From NCBI GenBank assembly GCA_037176725.1, contig JAZBRS010000057.1:85643501-85707500 (forward strand): DNA of 64,000 nt, written 5' to 3'. This DNA is from Posidonia oceanica (taxonomy: Eukaryota; Streptophyta; Magnoliopsida; Alismatales; Posidoniaceae). Both the position numbers and the translations under genes were made by a program. Positions 1-11,799 of this stretch are shown in pieces; position 1 is the stretch's first letter; the number at the start of each line of letters is the position of its first letter. The notes beneath the pieces are model-generated. The model ran no database searches. It was not told the DNA's origin and saw only the letters and a program-made list of their open reading frames with translations.

Positions 1-2190
1 CGTTTATTTTTTCATTAAAATGGAGTCGTACACTAGTGCATAGCTAATAAGCCGTGCATGAAAGGTCAATTACTATTAGATTGCTATCCTACGATTATAA
101 TGTGTATAGAAAAAAGACAAAAAATAGACAGTAGAATAGCATAAGTTAGTGGTAATTAATTTCATTGTTAAAATCTTTTTATCAAAGGTAGTTGATACAC
201 ATATTTAATTTGGGCTAAAACTTCTTGTTAACACACATATTAGTACATGTACGTCTATCATTTAGTCCCAAGAACTATGTCCGAAACCCAAATTTAATCC
301 CGACTTAACTTGGCCTAGTTCAACTTTAAGTATTGGACCTATACTTATGACTTTAACACAAACCCATACTCGTAAAATACATATTTATAGACAAAGTTTC
401 TTTTAATAAAGAATACAATAAATTTCTAGTAACCATGAGTGTAATTCAATATTGTGAATAAATAAAATAATGACATACATATGTTGTTTTATTTTTAAGG
501 CAGATATTTGAAAATATTATAATTTGTTTAAACCGATACTAGATTTGGATCTGACCCAAACTTGTCAAACCCAGTATACGTGTGATGATAGTGCTAAGTA
601 CATCTATATCAATGCTTTTTTGTTTGGGTAATGGAATTGGATCAAGATTTTTTTTATTATGATCTTTTTACAAAACAAACAAACTAATGGAGAGAGTAAT
701 AGTAATATTAAATCAAATGAGTTTGTCAAGTTTATTTATTATTATATTCTTTTTCAAAGAAAATTACCTAAGAAATAAAATATTATCAAATCCAATTATA
801 AAATCAACTAAAATTCTAAGATTAAGAAGAAGCTCTCTTTTTAACCTAAGATCTCGATCAAAGCTTTCTATAATGATCTCTTTATTGAGCATATGAGCTA
901 ACAAAATAATTAGTTTCCTTAAAAAAATAGGTTAAATTGTTTTGTAATGTTCATAAATTTAAATGACAAAATCACCCCTCTTAGGTTATTTCCTTACCAT
1001 GCAGAGATATTATAATTCAAAAATCATTGCCAAGTGTAGAGAGAGAGAGGGAGAGAGTTGAAAGCCCCCCTCACTTTCTCTCTCTAGTTCAAAAATTGTA
1101 ATGTGAATGCAAGGTAATTTTTAATTAAAAATAAAATCCTTAATAAATCCCTATTTCTTCTTTGGTAATATTTAATTAAAAATAAATTCCTTATTTCTTC
1201 CTCTTCTTCTTCTTCTTCTTCTTCTTCTTCTTCTTTTTAATTATTATCTTTATTATATTTTTATTATTATAGATTTTGGAGTTTCTTCATCTTCTTTCAT
1301 ATCTTTTTCTATTTAATTTTTATTCCAAAAATTTAGAAACAAATGAAAAGAAAATATCCAAGAGAGAGTGAGAGGAACATGGGAGAGAGATGAGAAGATC
1401 TTTTCTTTCCTTTTTTGAGAACAAAAAAGAAGCGTGTGAAGGAAAGAGGGAAACATGACAAATAGATAGTCTAAAGAACATGGCACATGCTATGCATGCC
1501 TAAACTATACTTAAAAATCTAATGAATAAATCAATTACGATAGTTGTTAAATAAATTAGTAAAAAAATTATTAAATTCTAAATATATTATTTTTTTACCT
1601 GATGTTGATAATAAAAAATCATCATCTAGAACATTGTTATAATTTTTTTATCGTGGACAAAATTATACTTTTAATTCTAAAGCTGTAGTTTAGATTTTAA
1701 ATAGTTTGTTAATGAAAATATTGAATAGAAATGAATAAACTAAAAGAAATCTATGATGTGCATATGTGATAATCTTATGGGATATTTGATGAAGGTGTTT
1801 TTCTTGATCTAAAACTATAGAAAATATTAGACTAAAAAAATAAAATATTTCTAATCTATAGTGTACTCATGTGGCAGCCTATTTAAGTTTAAAGTAGCGA
1901 GTTAGTGAAACATTTGAATAGAAATGATTAAACTAAAACATAAAATACTTTTAATCTATAATGTGCTTATATAGCAATATGAGGTTATTCATAACTTGCA
2001 CATATGGTGTCTTATGGCTAAATAGATGGATATATCTACTTTTATTACAGTAGTATAAATAATTAAATATACAAAGATTTCTCTACACGGTTGCCGTGAG
2101 AGGATGTAATTTCTAAGTAGGATAGAGTCCTATGGAGGAAGCTTCCTAATTGGAGAGAACTCATTTTATTCAAACTACTACCAAACATTT
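1..2190. other. AT-rich intergenic DNA, no gene seen
   Basis: The stretch is strongly AT-rich and has no reading frame with recognisable protein content. It holds a CTT microsatellite, a GAGA/CTCT-rich patch near 1040-1090, and two diverged copies of a roughly 200-bp segment around 1690-1790 and 1880-1990 that share the phrase AGAAATGA. No transposon ends were identified. Regulatory sequence for the ARM gene downstream may lie here, but nothing specific can be pointed to. Confidence 0.6.
1203..1235. repeat. (CTT)n microsatellite
   Basis: About eleven CTT units in a row, bordered by other pyrimidine-rich sequence. A simple repeat that is likely polymorphic. Confidence 0.9.
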
Positions 2191-2204
2191 TTATGGTGCC
2201 CGTG

Positions 2205-2237
2205 TTCTTGAATAACTAATATTCAAGAATATTAGTT
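2205..2237. repeat. Two overlapping perfect inverted repeats
   Basis: TTCTTGAATA at 2205-2214 pairs perfectly with TATTCAAGAA at 2220-2229. AACTAATATTC at 2214-2224 pairs perfectly with GAATATTAGTT at 2227-2237. The two hairpins share bases, so only one can form at a time. The site lies about 1 kb upstream of the ARM-gene start. Function unknown. Confidence 0.7.
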
Positions 2238-3227
2238 AAATCGCCAACAATCAAACAGGAGTTCAATTATGACGGCAGCGTGGAATTGCAGTGCATGGTA
2301 CGGACAATTCAAATCCTCCAATTTAAGAAAAAGTCCAGATTGTTTACCGTACATTATTGACTTCATTAGTGAAGGAAACAAGTTCTATAGTCATAACATT
2401 TTAGAACAGACGGCGTGTCTACCATATATTCGAAGTTTCAAGAACACCGGATAAGAATAAACACGAGGTGATAAGTTGCAACACTTGGAATGAAGACAAC
2501 CAAGTACTTACACATCAAAAGCTATCGTTACAACCTATAACAAACTTTGACTCTGACAAAATAGAAATGACTATTGTTATTTTAACTAATTTTATTCTCA
2601 TCTCTACAGCTACGACACTGCTTGTTAAATTTTATCGACTTCTGCTTCTTCTTCTAAGAACAAAATACGACTGTTATTTTGATCATTCCATTCCTCAGTT
2701 GTGTTGCTCCATCTCCATCCAATAAACAAATGACTTCCACCCACATGCCATGCGAAAAAACAACTATTGTCCTACTTGCTTCTCAAACATAACGTTCAAT
2801 TCCAACACTGCCTTGCTTCTGTCTCCTCTCCCTCTTCATCTCTATCTAATTTTGCTGAAGGTTCTGCCATGCCTTGCTTCTGCCTTTCCTATCTTTTGTC
2901 CTGGTTTGCTGCTGACACACATTTCTGCTATCAAGCCAATCAATTTTTCTTATTCAAGATTCACGCCGACGCCCATATCTAGTTTCTCTCAGACAAGATC
3001 AACCATCATCCTGTTGTTTTTCTTCAGCAATACTTTCAATATCTTTTTCTCCAAATACCCATTTCTCTTGAGACACAACACTATATTCTTCTTTTAGAAC
3101 TGCTTCCAAAAACGAATTCTGAAATTCTTCTGCTGTTCTCCTAAAAATCATCTTCTCGGACAACACTGAATTAAACTTCTGAAGCAGCTGCCGCTGTATT
3201 TTTTTGGCTGAATAATTATTGCTAGAT
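2238..3227 (+). promoter_or_regulatory. Presumed promoter and 5' UTR region of the ARM gene
   Basis: No transposon ends or protein homology are visible. From about 2640 onward the + strand is rich in pyrimidines (CTTCT and CTCTC runs), as is common in plant 5' UTRs. The short open frames in this stretch look like chance. No clear TATA box and transcription start pair could be fixed, so the boundary is only an inference from the position of the ATG at 3228. Confidence 0.35.
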
Positions 3228-6034
3228 ATGAGTGGAGTGGTGAAGAAGAATGGAGATTCTAGTGTGACAGTTCAGGTAGATCAGTGGCAGGAAAGAGCCA
3301 GCGATAGCAGAGGCATTGGCGGAACAATATTCTCCCCGTTGCCCATTGGTCAAAGCGGCAGTAGTGCCATGGGTGATGAGTCGATCCATGGTAGCACCAA
3401 GGATCTGGCACCAGAGAAGAGGCTGACACTCTTTGCACTCCGCCTTGCTGTGCTTGAGAAGGCTGCTACCGGCCTCGGTGCTCTTGGCTTTGCCTGGGCC
3501 ACCATAGTCCTTCTCGGAGGGTTTGCAAACATACTTAACAAGGTGGACTTTTGGTTCATCACCATAATTCTCCTTATTGAGGGGGCCAGAATTTTCAGTC
3601 GGAGCCATGAGTTGGAGTGGCAGCATCATTCAACATGGTCTCCTGGAAATGCCAGCCGGTACAGCATCCGGGGGATCAAGTCCACTCTCATAGAACTCAA
3701 GTCCAGCTTCCGATTATCCCCCAGGGACAGACAGAATGGGAGTCGAAATCGAGTAGCTGTTGCTGGAGACCGCAACAACAGCCAGCCCGAGAACCATGGC
3801 ATCCATTACAATCAACTTCGCCGCACATGGAAGTCATCGGAAGTCTCCTTATTGCCCTACACCGGATGGGTCACCCTGTCAAAGAACATCAGCAGGTAAA
3901 GATGCAAATATATCCAATATGAAAGAGATAATGCTTAATTAGATAATGATAGTAATTCATAGTCGATTCAATATGCATATTACATATGAAGTTTGTACTT
4001 TGTAATTAAAAAAAAAAGAGATGTCTAATTTCAAATAATTGGTTGCCGACCATGCCAAGATCAGACTACTCTACTGGCTCCAGCTGCTCTCGGCCACTGC
4101 TTGCATAGTGTTGTCACTGATGAGGCTTATAAAACAGGACTATGACAAGAACATAGACGAAGCCGACACGAGGAACATGAACTCAGCATTGAACATATTC
4201 TACGGCCTTGCACTCGCAGAGTCACTGTTGTGCTGGATTGAGAAGGTCTATTGGGAATGGAAGGTAAGCTTCTGTGATCTACTTGTAGAGGTGAACAGGG
4301 CCTGTGGCTTCAAAGACACGGAAGAAGATATGGTGCCAATAACCCGATTCTTCTATGATGCCTTCTCAAGGTGCATCGATGGGAGCATCTTCGATGGCCT
4401 CAAAATGGACTTGGTCTCCTACTCTGAGGAGCTGCTGAGTTCAGACTCATCTGACGAGCAGCTCACTGGGGCAAGAATCCTCCTGAAATTCGTCACTGAA
4501 AACAAGTTTGTGGCTGACACACTTCGTAAGATAGGGACCAGTACTACGACTATGGAGAGGTTGGTGGATATGTTGAATTGGAAGAACCCAGAGGAGGAAG
4601 AGCTGAGGATGGCAACAGCAGAGATCATGTTGAAACTTGCAGGGAAGAAGCAGAACGCGCATCGAGTTGCTGAAATCCCAGGCTCGATTGTATCAATATC
4701 TTCATTACTGCATTCCGGACCACTAGTCAAGGCCTCCAAACCCCATGAAATAAGTGCGAGACGTGCCGTCCCTGACCAACAGAACTACGAGTTCTCAGCC
4801 TTCAATTGCCTTGGCCTTAGGATACTAAAGAAGCTTGCGCATGACCATGAGAACTGCAGCAAGATAGGTTACACCAGGGGGCTGCTACAAAAGGTAATAG
4901 ATTTCACTGGCAATGCAGAAAGTTTGCTGGGGCAACCCCATACGGCGGATACACCGATCAAGTCCATGAAGTACGCTCTCCTGTTGGTAAAGATGCTGGC
5001 TAGCACGCCTGGACAGACTGGAAAAGATCTCCGAAATGAAATATCAGAAAACGTCTTCAGCATCAGTAACATCAGAGATATTCTGCAATATGGGCAGAAT
5101 CACACGAAATTACAGAAACTGGCGATCGAGATCATAACAAACCTAGGGATGGACGACGAGGCAACAGATAGGATTGGCTGCACTGGTGGGATCATCAGGG
5201 AGCTGTTCGGCATCTTCCTTGCGCAGGGCCTGACGGACAACCAAAATCTGGTGAAGGTTGAGGCTGGGGAGGCACTAATGATGCTAACCATGGATAGTAA
5301 AGCAAACTGTGAAAGGATCCTGAGGTTGGAAGAAGTTGAGAGGCTTGTCGAGGCACTCAGTGACCCAGTGTTGATGAAAAATTCAGCAAGGATTCTCCGG
5401 AACCTCTATGCTTATGGTGGAACTGAAAATGTCCATCGTCTCCGAGTAGTCACTGCTGCAACACCAACTGTAAGTAGTATAGCTTAGAAACTCATACCTA
5501 CGTCCAATAACCGACATCAAAAACTTACTTGTAAAAAGTGTAACACTCAGGTTATAGGAAACAATAAGTGCCAAGGAAAATTCTCATTGTTTCTTTGTTC
5601 TCTTACAGGTTCTAAAGACAGTGATGCAGGAAGAAAAGAAACTGCTCGAGGTATCAATCGGGCTTGCAACACAAATTTTGAAGTTTATGAGCCCAGAAGA
5701 AGCAACTGAGGAGTTCAAGAAGGCTGGAATCAATGAGTGCAGAATAGCTGAGAAGCTAGTTAAGATATTAAGTAATAACAAACAGCCCTGCATCGATTTC
5801 CCAAGGATGAGGAGATTTGCTATAGAACTGGCAATCTGGATGATGGAATCAAACGAAAAGAATAAAGGGATCTTCAGAAAGGAAGGGCTGAAGGAGGAGC
5901 TAGTGAATGTTGCCAACACCACATCGGAACTTGAATTCTTCCTGGTGTTTTCTGGCAGTGCTGGACTTAGCCGCCATCCTAAAACCATGCACTCTCTTGT
6001 GGATGAGACACTTGAGATTCTAGGAAATGACTGA
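3228..6034 (+). CDS. Membrane-anchored ARM-repeat superfamily protein, three exons
   Basis: Spliced model: exon 1 3228-3895, exon 2 4065-5469, exon 3 5609-6034, giving 832 residues. Both introns (169 and 139 bp) have GT-AG ends and the reading frame joins exactly: AG|A makes an Arg codon before LLYWLQLLSA, and the second junction is phase 0. The start is the ATG before SGVVKKNG; upstream in-frame codons are not ATG. Residues about 80-102 and 107-123 are two hydrophobic segments, with two more at about 224-246 and 266-285, so the N-terminal third is probably membrane-embedded. From about residue 330 the chain is leucine-rich helical repeats of ARM type, for example in exon 2 (ARILLKFVTENK, ALLLVKMLAS, KLAIEIITNLG, GEALMMLTMD) and continuing in exon 3. 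The layout and length fit a plant-specific family usually called 'ARM repeat superfamily protein'. Its biochemical role is not established. All three exons are open, so the gene looks functional. It is the only conventional host gene in the window. Confidence 0.88.
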
Positions 6035-6091
6035 AATGGATATAAATGATGTCCAAGTCTTATACATGTTGGTTGTGAATTCAACAATTAT

Positions 6092-6097
6092 AATAAA
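6092..6097 (+). terminator. Likely polyadenylation signal of the ARM gene
   Basis: AATAAA lies 58 bp after the stop codon, in AT-rich DNA and just before the copia LTR at 6161. The spacing suits a plant near-upstream element. Inferred from position only. Confidence 0.5.
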
Positions 6098-6160
6098 TAT
6101 ATTTTTCTGAAATACAGCTATTTCAGATTCTTTTATGTCAGAAAGTAAATAAAGTTGCGG

Positions 6161-6406
6161 TGTTATTGTTAAAAATGTATCTACATGCCATCCACTTTAA
6201 CAGAGGATAATATTGTAATATTGTAACTGGAATAGAATATTCCAAATGGGGTATTCTCTACCCAATCATATGTAATATCTCTTTCTATATAAAGCAATGG
6301 GTATAGCCTATGAAGGCACTGGTCTGAGCTAATGTGATAATGTCTCATGCATTCCTTCTTTCTCTCCTCTTCTCTTCCACCTTCTTTTCTTCCTTTCCTT
6401 CTCACA
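6161..6406 (+). repeat. Copia 5' LTR with TATA box
   Basis: Runs from TGTTATTG to CTTCTCACA (246 bp, TG...CA ends) and is followed directly by a methionine-initiator-type primer-binding site. A good TATA motif (CTATATAAAGC) sits near 6285-6295, so transcription would start roughly 30 bp later. Its 3' half is pyrimidine-rich. The left boundary is inferred from the TG; the right one is fixed by the primer-binding site. Confidence 0.7.
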
Positions 6407-6418
6407 TGGTATCAACCT
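6407..6418 (+). other. Primer-binding site of the copia element
   Basis: TGGTATCAACCT follows the LTR immediately. The first eight bases match the usual copia primer-binding site complementary to initiator tRNA-Met (TGGTATCAGAGC); the rest has drifted. Confidence 0.7.
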
Positions 6419-6462
6419 AACCTCGATCCTTTCTGTTTCTTCTTTCATCTCTCGTCCTTATC

Positions 6463-7332
6463 ATGGAAGAAAAAGCATCTTTAGTCACTCCCACTTCTCC
6501 TACCAGTGGACCTTCTTTCCTCCCCACCTCCTTTAACATCAGCCAGCATTTTCATACTCCCATGGATCACACTTCATATCTATGCTAGATGAACCAGTTC
6601 CAAACCGTCCTTAACATCCACGATCTCTCCTCCATTATTTCATATCCTCCTCCATCTTCTCTCAGTGATGGCAAAGTTAACCTAGCCTATACTTACTGGA
6701 AGAAGCGGACCAGCTTCTCCTCAGTTGGATAAAAGCCACCGTAACTACTTCCATCCAGATCATACTTTCACAATGCAACACAGCATTGGAAGCTTGGCAA
6801 CTCCTTGAACGATATCTTTCATCAGCATCTAAAATTCACATAAACACCTTGCAAGATAATCTCCATAATCTAAAGAAAACCTCTACTACTTCTATGTTGG
6901 ATTATCTGTTACAAGCTAAAACCCATGCTGATGCCCTTGCGTCAGCTGACGTTGAAATGCCGGACTCTGAGTTGATTAATTATGTTGTCCGTGGTTTAGG
7001 ACATGAATATAAAGAATTTATTACCTCTATGCAGTTTCATACATCTCTCTCTTTTGATGACTTATATGATTTGCTCATTAAGGAGGACAATATTCAGAAA
7101 CGTCTCTTCGTCAGCTACTACTGTTACTCCGGCATCTGATGTAGCTTTTACGGCTGACTCTTCTGCTACTGGAGGTCGTCCTAACAGTCATGGTCGTGGA
7201 CGACATAATCGTGGAAGAGGATGTGGACGGGGACGAGGACAACGGATACCACATTACCTTCAGGGAGCTTACTTTCCTGGCTATTCTCCCCATCCTTTCG
7301 GCCATTTCTTCTCTCAGAATCCATCTACCTGA
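6463..7332 (+). pseudogene. Copia gag, degenerate
   Basis: The first ATG after the leader is at 6463 (MEEKASL). Frames then shift several times. The clearest part is 6786-7136 with the gag (UBN2-type) phrase LERYLSSASKIHI...LQDNLHNLKK...ADVEMPDSELINYVVRGLGHEY, followed in another frame by a Gly/Arg-rich stretch (RGRHNRGRGCGRGRG) at 7190-7245 that marks the nucleic-acid-binding end of gag. No intact CCHC zinc knuckle is visible. Internal stops show it is dead. Confidence 0.75.
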
Positions 7333-7396
7333 CCACCACTTCTCTCCACACCACCTTCTCTGAACACCTCCATGGCTTGCCAAATATGCAACAAGC

Positions 7397-8940
7397 TTGA
7401 ACACTGCACGTTTTTGTGCAGACAGGAGCAACTTTGCTTTTGTAGCTAATTCATTGGTTGATTCTCTTACTAGTGCTTCACTGCAAGACTCCAACAACAC
7501 CTGGTACTTGGACTCCAGTGCATCACAACACATGACGCCCTCATTGTCAACTCTGTCTGATGTCCAACCTTATATAGGTAATGACACTATTCTCATTGGT
7601 GATGGCCAAAGGTTGCCCATTTCATACATTGGCCACACACCGCTTCACACCACTTCTGATTCATTTCCTCTCTATAATGTGCTATATGTGCCCTCTTTGG
7701 CAAAGAATTTATTATCCATTCAAAATTTTGCTCAAGATAATGGTTGCCAATTCATTATAGATGATGATGGTTTTGTTACAATAGACAAGACAACTGGACA
7801 AAGTCGACTGAATGGCCTTAGTTCCGATGGGGTCTACAAGGTTACAAGCACCTCTCCGAACACTTGCAAAGCTCTCCACTTAGCTTCTTACGGTGCTCAC
7901 CTCCCAGCATCTACATGGCATGCCCGATTAGGTCATCCATCCTTTAATGTTTCAAGATTCCTAGTCTCCAAAGCTGCTATACTTGCTCACTCTCTTTCCA
8001 CTTTCAAGAAAAGCAAGTGTCATGTCTATCCTCTTGGTAAGGACACAAAGCTACCTTCTTCTTGTCGTGAAACCATCTCATCTTGGCCTCTAGAATTGTT
8101 ATTTGCTGATGTTTGGGACCTGCATCAAAAATCTCAAGAGATGGGTTTCATTTTTATTTGTCTATAGTGGATGATTGTACCAGGCTTACATGGATATTTC
8201 CCTTATACAAGAAGTCAGATGTATCTCTCATTGTTTTCAATTTTATTAAGTAAATTGAAAACCAGTTTTCTAGTCGTGTAAAATCTGTACAGATGGATGA
8301 AGGGGGTGAGTTTGTTAAAAACCTTTTTCGAAAGTATCTTCAACAAAAATGTATTCTCCACAGAATCACCTGTACTGTTGAACGTAAGCATCAACATATA
8401 GCAGATATGGGGCGATGTCTCCTTCAACAATCCAAATTATCTAAGGCATTCTAGTATGATGCCTTCTCCACAGTCGTTACGCTCATCAATCGGCTCCCTT
8501 CTCCCGTCATCAAGAACAAATCTCCGTATGAGTTGTTATATGGCAAAACTCCCAACCACAGCAACTTACAATCATTTGGGTGTTGTTGCTTCCCTCTCAC
8601 TACTGCCTTTAATACAGATAAGTTGGCCCCTAGATCTAAATCTTGTGTCTTCATCGGATATGATCCTCACCATTCTTCCTTTAATACAGATATGCTGGCC
8701 CCTAGATCTAAATCATGTGTCTTCATCAGATATGTTCCTCACCATTGTGGCTATCGTTGCTTTGATCCGGAGAGCCAACGAGTTTCAGTGTCCAGACATG
8801 TGCTCTTCGATGAGCAAAATTTTCCTAGAACTAACAAATTTTCTTCTACAAGTGCTACAATTCTTTCATTATTTTTACCACAACGGCTTTCTCAACTAAT
8901 GGAGGACAATCTCTGCCTTCACCTATAGAAAAATACCTCT
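7397..8940 (+). pseudogene. Copia protease and integrase, degenerate
   Basis: 7397-8164 reads as one frame. It contains the aspartic protease with WYLDSSASQHMT, where copia enzymes normally have D-S-G (the glycine of the active site is replaced by Ser), then LYVPSLAKNLLSI, the pre-integrase motif WHARLGHPS, and a damaged zinc-binding region. Integrase continues from 8165 through several frames and stops to the C-terminal phrase LAPRSKSCVFIGY at about 8620-8670. That phrase is followed by a 72-bp in-frame duplication of itself and by GYRCFDPESQRVSVSRHVLFDE, the usual integrase/RT linker. Not functional. Confidence 0.8.
8606..8749 (+). repeat. 72-bp direct duplication in copia integrase
   Basis: Units start at 8606 and 8678 and share CCTTTAATACAGATA... 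and the codons for LAPRSKSCVFI. The duplication keeps the frame (24 codons). The copies differ at several bases, so the event is not recent. Confidence 0.8.
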
Positions 8941-9300
8941 CTTATTCAACCAAATCAGCCTCCAGCCAATCACATCTTTTCTTTTTCACATGTAGGCCCC
9001 ACTATCCAACAAACTCCTCCCCATATTCCCTGTCACACCCGTACCACTGGCCCACAATCACACACATCATCATCTTCTTCCTCCAGCCGTCTCCCTAACC
9101 CTAATGACTCCCCAACCCATTCCACTCCGTCCTCTCATAACAATACTTCTTCTTCTACACCACCATGCCATACTTGCCAACTCTCAGATCTTTATCACTC
9201 AACTCAACCCAACCCAACTGCTTACATCACTATTCCAACGTCCACCCCGTTAACTGAGCCCTCCTCCTACAGCGTGGCCAATAAGTTTCCTCAATAGTGA
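8941..9300 (+). other. Copia linker between integrase and RT, no gene
   Basis: This is a Ser/Thr/Pro-rich coding remnant (many TCC, CCA and ACA codons) of the kind found between integrase and reverse transcriptase in copia polyproteins. It is broken by stops and has no motifs of its own. Confidence 0.5.
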
Positions 9301-9306
9301 CAAGCC

Positions 9307-9732
9307 ATGCAAGAGGAATTTGAAGCTTTAATAAAAAATGGCACATGGTCTTTAGTACCACCACCTTCTTTACAACCCATTGTGGGCACAAAATGGGTGT
9401 ATAAAATCAAAAGAAAGGCAGATGGTTCTGTAGAACGTTTTAAAGCTTGCCTTGTGGATAAAGGTTACCACCAACAAGAAGGACTGGACTATGAGCAAAC
9501 ATATAGTCAAGTGGTTCGTCACACTACCAATTATGTGCTTTTCTCTCTTGCAGTTTCTCGACGATGGATGCTTCATCAATTAGACATCCACAATGCCTTT
9601 CTCATTGGCTATCTGGAAGAGACAGTCTATATAAAGCAGCCTCCAGGCTTCACTCACTCTTAGTTCCTTGATTATGTTAGTCTTCTACACAAGGCACTCT
9701 ATGGCTTGAAACAGTCACCCCGACACTGGTAT
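9307..9732 (+). pseudogene. Copia reverse transcriptase, 5' part only
   Basis: Begins MQEEFEALIKNGTWSLVP, then GTKWVYKIKRKADGSVERFKA and QLDIHNAFLIGYLEETVYIKQP, the standard N-terminal third of copia RT (normally ...DVHNAFLHGDL.EEVYM.QP). A TAG stop sits after PPGFTHS, and LHKALYGLKQSPRHWY follows. The catalytic YVDD region would come next but is absent because the Tekay LTR begins at 9733. GGTAT at 9728-9732 is the expected position of the Tekay target duplication; I could not find a convincing partner. Confidence 0.85.
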
Positions 9733-11642
9733 TGTAACGACCCCGATCGTCACACTCCTTTTTTTTTATCACACACTAATACAAATTCTAAATCCAAACA
9801 TAATCATCTATAAATATCTTAATCAACATAAAAGGAACATGGCCTACGTCATACATTCAACTCAGAGGGGGTCATGTCTTATACCCAGAATTCATATCAT
9901 TCAATAGATTCCAGAATCTACCTAGCATATTCATATCTCATACTAGGAAGCACAAAGGAAAGGAACAAGCATAAAGTCTACTACATGCAAATACCTTACT
10001 ATTCCCAACATTCATTTCTATAAGAAACATACAAAAACTATATCTGGGGGTAAGACGCGTGATGCTGGGCGTCTTACATAAGACGCACCAGCCTCAGTGT
10101 CCTATGCCCTGACAGCACAAACTACACTAAATCCCTCCCCTGATCATGCATGCCCACCTAATAATTCATGCATCTATCAAATAAGGCTAAAGGAGCATCA
10201 GTTACACTAGCATGCATCAAAATCCTAACCACAAAACATTCTAAACTTCATCTAATTGGGTGTGTACCTTACACCAAGGGATACCCAAACATGCAGCGAG
10301 CTTCCACTACGATCCAGAGAGCTCCCTGTCTCCATCCAGCCTTCCCTCAAGCAACCATTGGGCTCCCAAAATCCACAGCAACTTGAGCAATACCCAAGAA
10401 CCCAGAGAAGTCAATGGATGCACCAAGGAAAGGAGAAGAGAAAGAAGAGAGTGCAAACTATGGAATCCCAACACTCACCTTCTCAGGCCAAGCTCGCAGC
10501 ACCTCAAGCCAAGACATCTGGCCAAGCTCGACATCTAGGACTTGCAGAGAGTCGCTGGTGCACCGCCACCATGATCACAACCACGTGCATGGAGCAAGGA
10601 ACCCAACATGCACACCTCAACTCTCTCTCTCTCTCCCATGAAACCCCCAGAACCACTCTCACGTACCCTAGGGAAGAAGGAGAAAAGGAGGAAGAATCTT
10701 CCCCGAGATGGCACCACTTGCACTTATATAAGCAGGTGAAGTTTCTGGATGCAACTCAGGGTGTTAAACGCTTAAAGTGATGCGTCCTACATAAGACGAG
10801 CCAGCTTCTACGTCCTACACTTAGGAAATCCAGAAATTAATATTCTAGGTGTTGAACACAGGGTTTTTTGCATCTAATACAAGACGCAAGCTTATCAACG
10901 TCTAGTACCCTAGAAATCCATGTGACCATAATTCGAGTGTAGTACGTTTCTGGATTTACGTCCAACATTAAACGCATACTATTCAGCGTCCAACACATCC
11001 AAATTCTAGATTAAATATATGACCTAAAATACTACCTAAAATCTGGATCGTTAAACCATGAGATCTCAAGCCTTGCATGCCTAGGATAACTGCCAACTTC
11101 TCACGCAACCGCCACACACACGAGCATAGCACCACTCAACCAACTTAAGTCAACTTAACTCTTGCATAAACTTATTCACTTGCACACACATGAGTTTACC
11201 ACAAGCATCAAACAATAACACTGTGCAAGGCATGCATAAGCTTGTGTATCCGGTCCAAAATACTTACTAATATCCCATAAGCATGCAAACTACATGTGCA
11301 AGGCTAATTAATCATTATAATATACATCCAATGATAATAATCATTAAAATCCAATAGGCTGAGGTTATTAATTACAAATCATTAAAAAAATCACCATCCA
11401 AATCATCCTCTGGTGAAACATAGTCATCAACTCAAAAACCAAGTGGGAAAACCAATTCCCAAATCCTAGCTCACAAGTAACAACACTCTGACCTAATAAA
11501 ATGTGCCACTAAACCATGCCTAGAATGCGTGCCTACAAAACGCGTTGGGTACCCGCACGTCCAATACGTGCAGATTACCCGCTCCCAGAACACACTACAG
11601 ATATAAAATATGAAAGTGCAAACAAATATCATAGGTGTTACA
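9733..11642 (-). repeat. Tekay 3' LTR, 1910 bp
   Basis: Ends TGTAACGACC on the + strand and GGTGTTACA at 11642, a TGTAAC/GTTACA inverted pair. The minus-strand polypurine tract abuts 11643. It contains the palindrome GCGTCTTACATAAGACGC at 10069-10086 and decayed relatives at about 10774-10792 and 10868-10890. Open frames near 10170-10780 are not protein-like. Confidence 0.8.
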
Positions 11643-11659
11643 TCCTAACCCCCTTAAAG
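11643..11659 (-). other. Tekay polypurine tract
   Basis: On the minus strand the sequence is a purine run with GGGGG just before the LTR start TGTAACACC, preceded by AATTTC...GAAATTT, the usual ending of chromovirus internal regions. It serves as primer for plus-strand cDNA synthesis. Confidence 0.7.
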
Positions 11660-11799
11660 AAATTTCACCATCGAAATTTACATCTAGGCGAAAAGATAAG
11701 GGTACAAAGCAAGGATGACACCCATACACGCACAAGAGGCCTCCTTGACACCAAGATGCTGCCATAGCACAAGGAAAAATAGAATAACCTCATTCCGCA

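Larger units (their letters stand above)
6161..9732 (+). mobile_element. Ty1/copia retrotransposon, 3' end lost, interrupted by a chromovirus
   Basis: Order on the + strand: LTR (6161-6406), primer-binding site, gag, protease, integrase, and the start of reverse transcriptase, which is the Ty1/copia order. Reverse transcriptase stops at the residues QSPRHWY, exactly where a Tekay LTR begins (9733). No continuation of this copy was found on the far side of the Tekay element, so the 3' part and second LTR appear to be lost. It sits about 125 bp downstream of the ARM-gene stop. All coding parts carry stops or frameshifts. Confidence 0.85.

Noticed and set aside
2269..3100. Short frames upstream of the ARM gene
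   Set aside because: Low-complexity pyrimidine-rich translations without motifs; better explained as promoter and 5' UTR.
10168..10780. Overlapping frames of 72-174 codons
   Set aside because: They lie inside the Tekay LTR and in three frames at once with no protein character.
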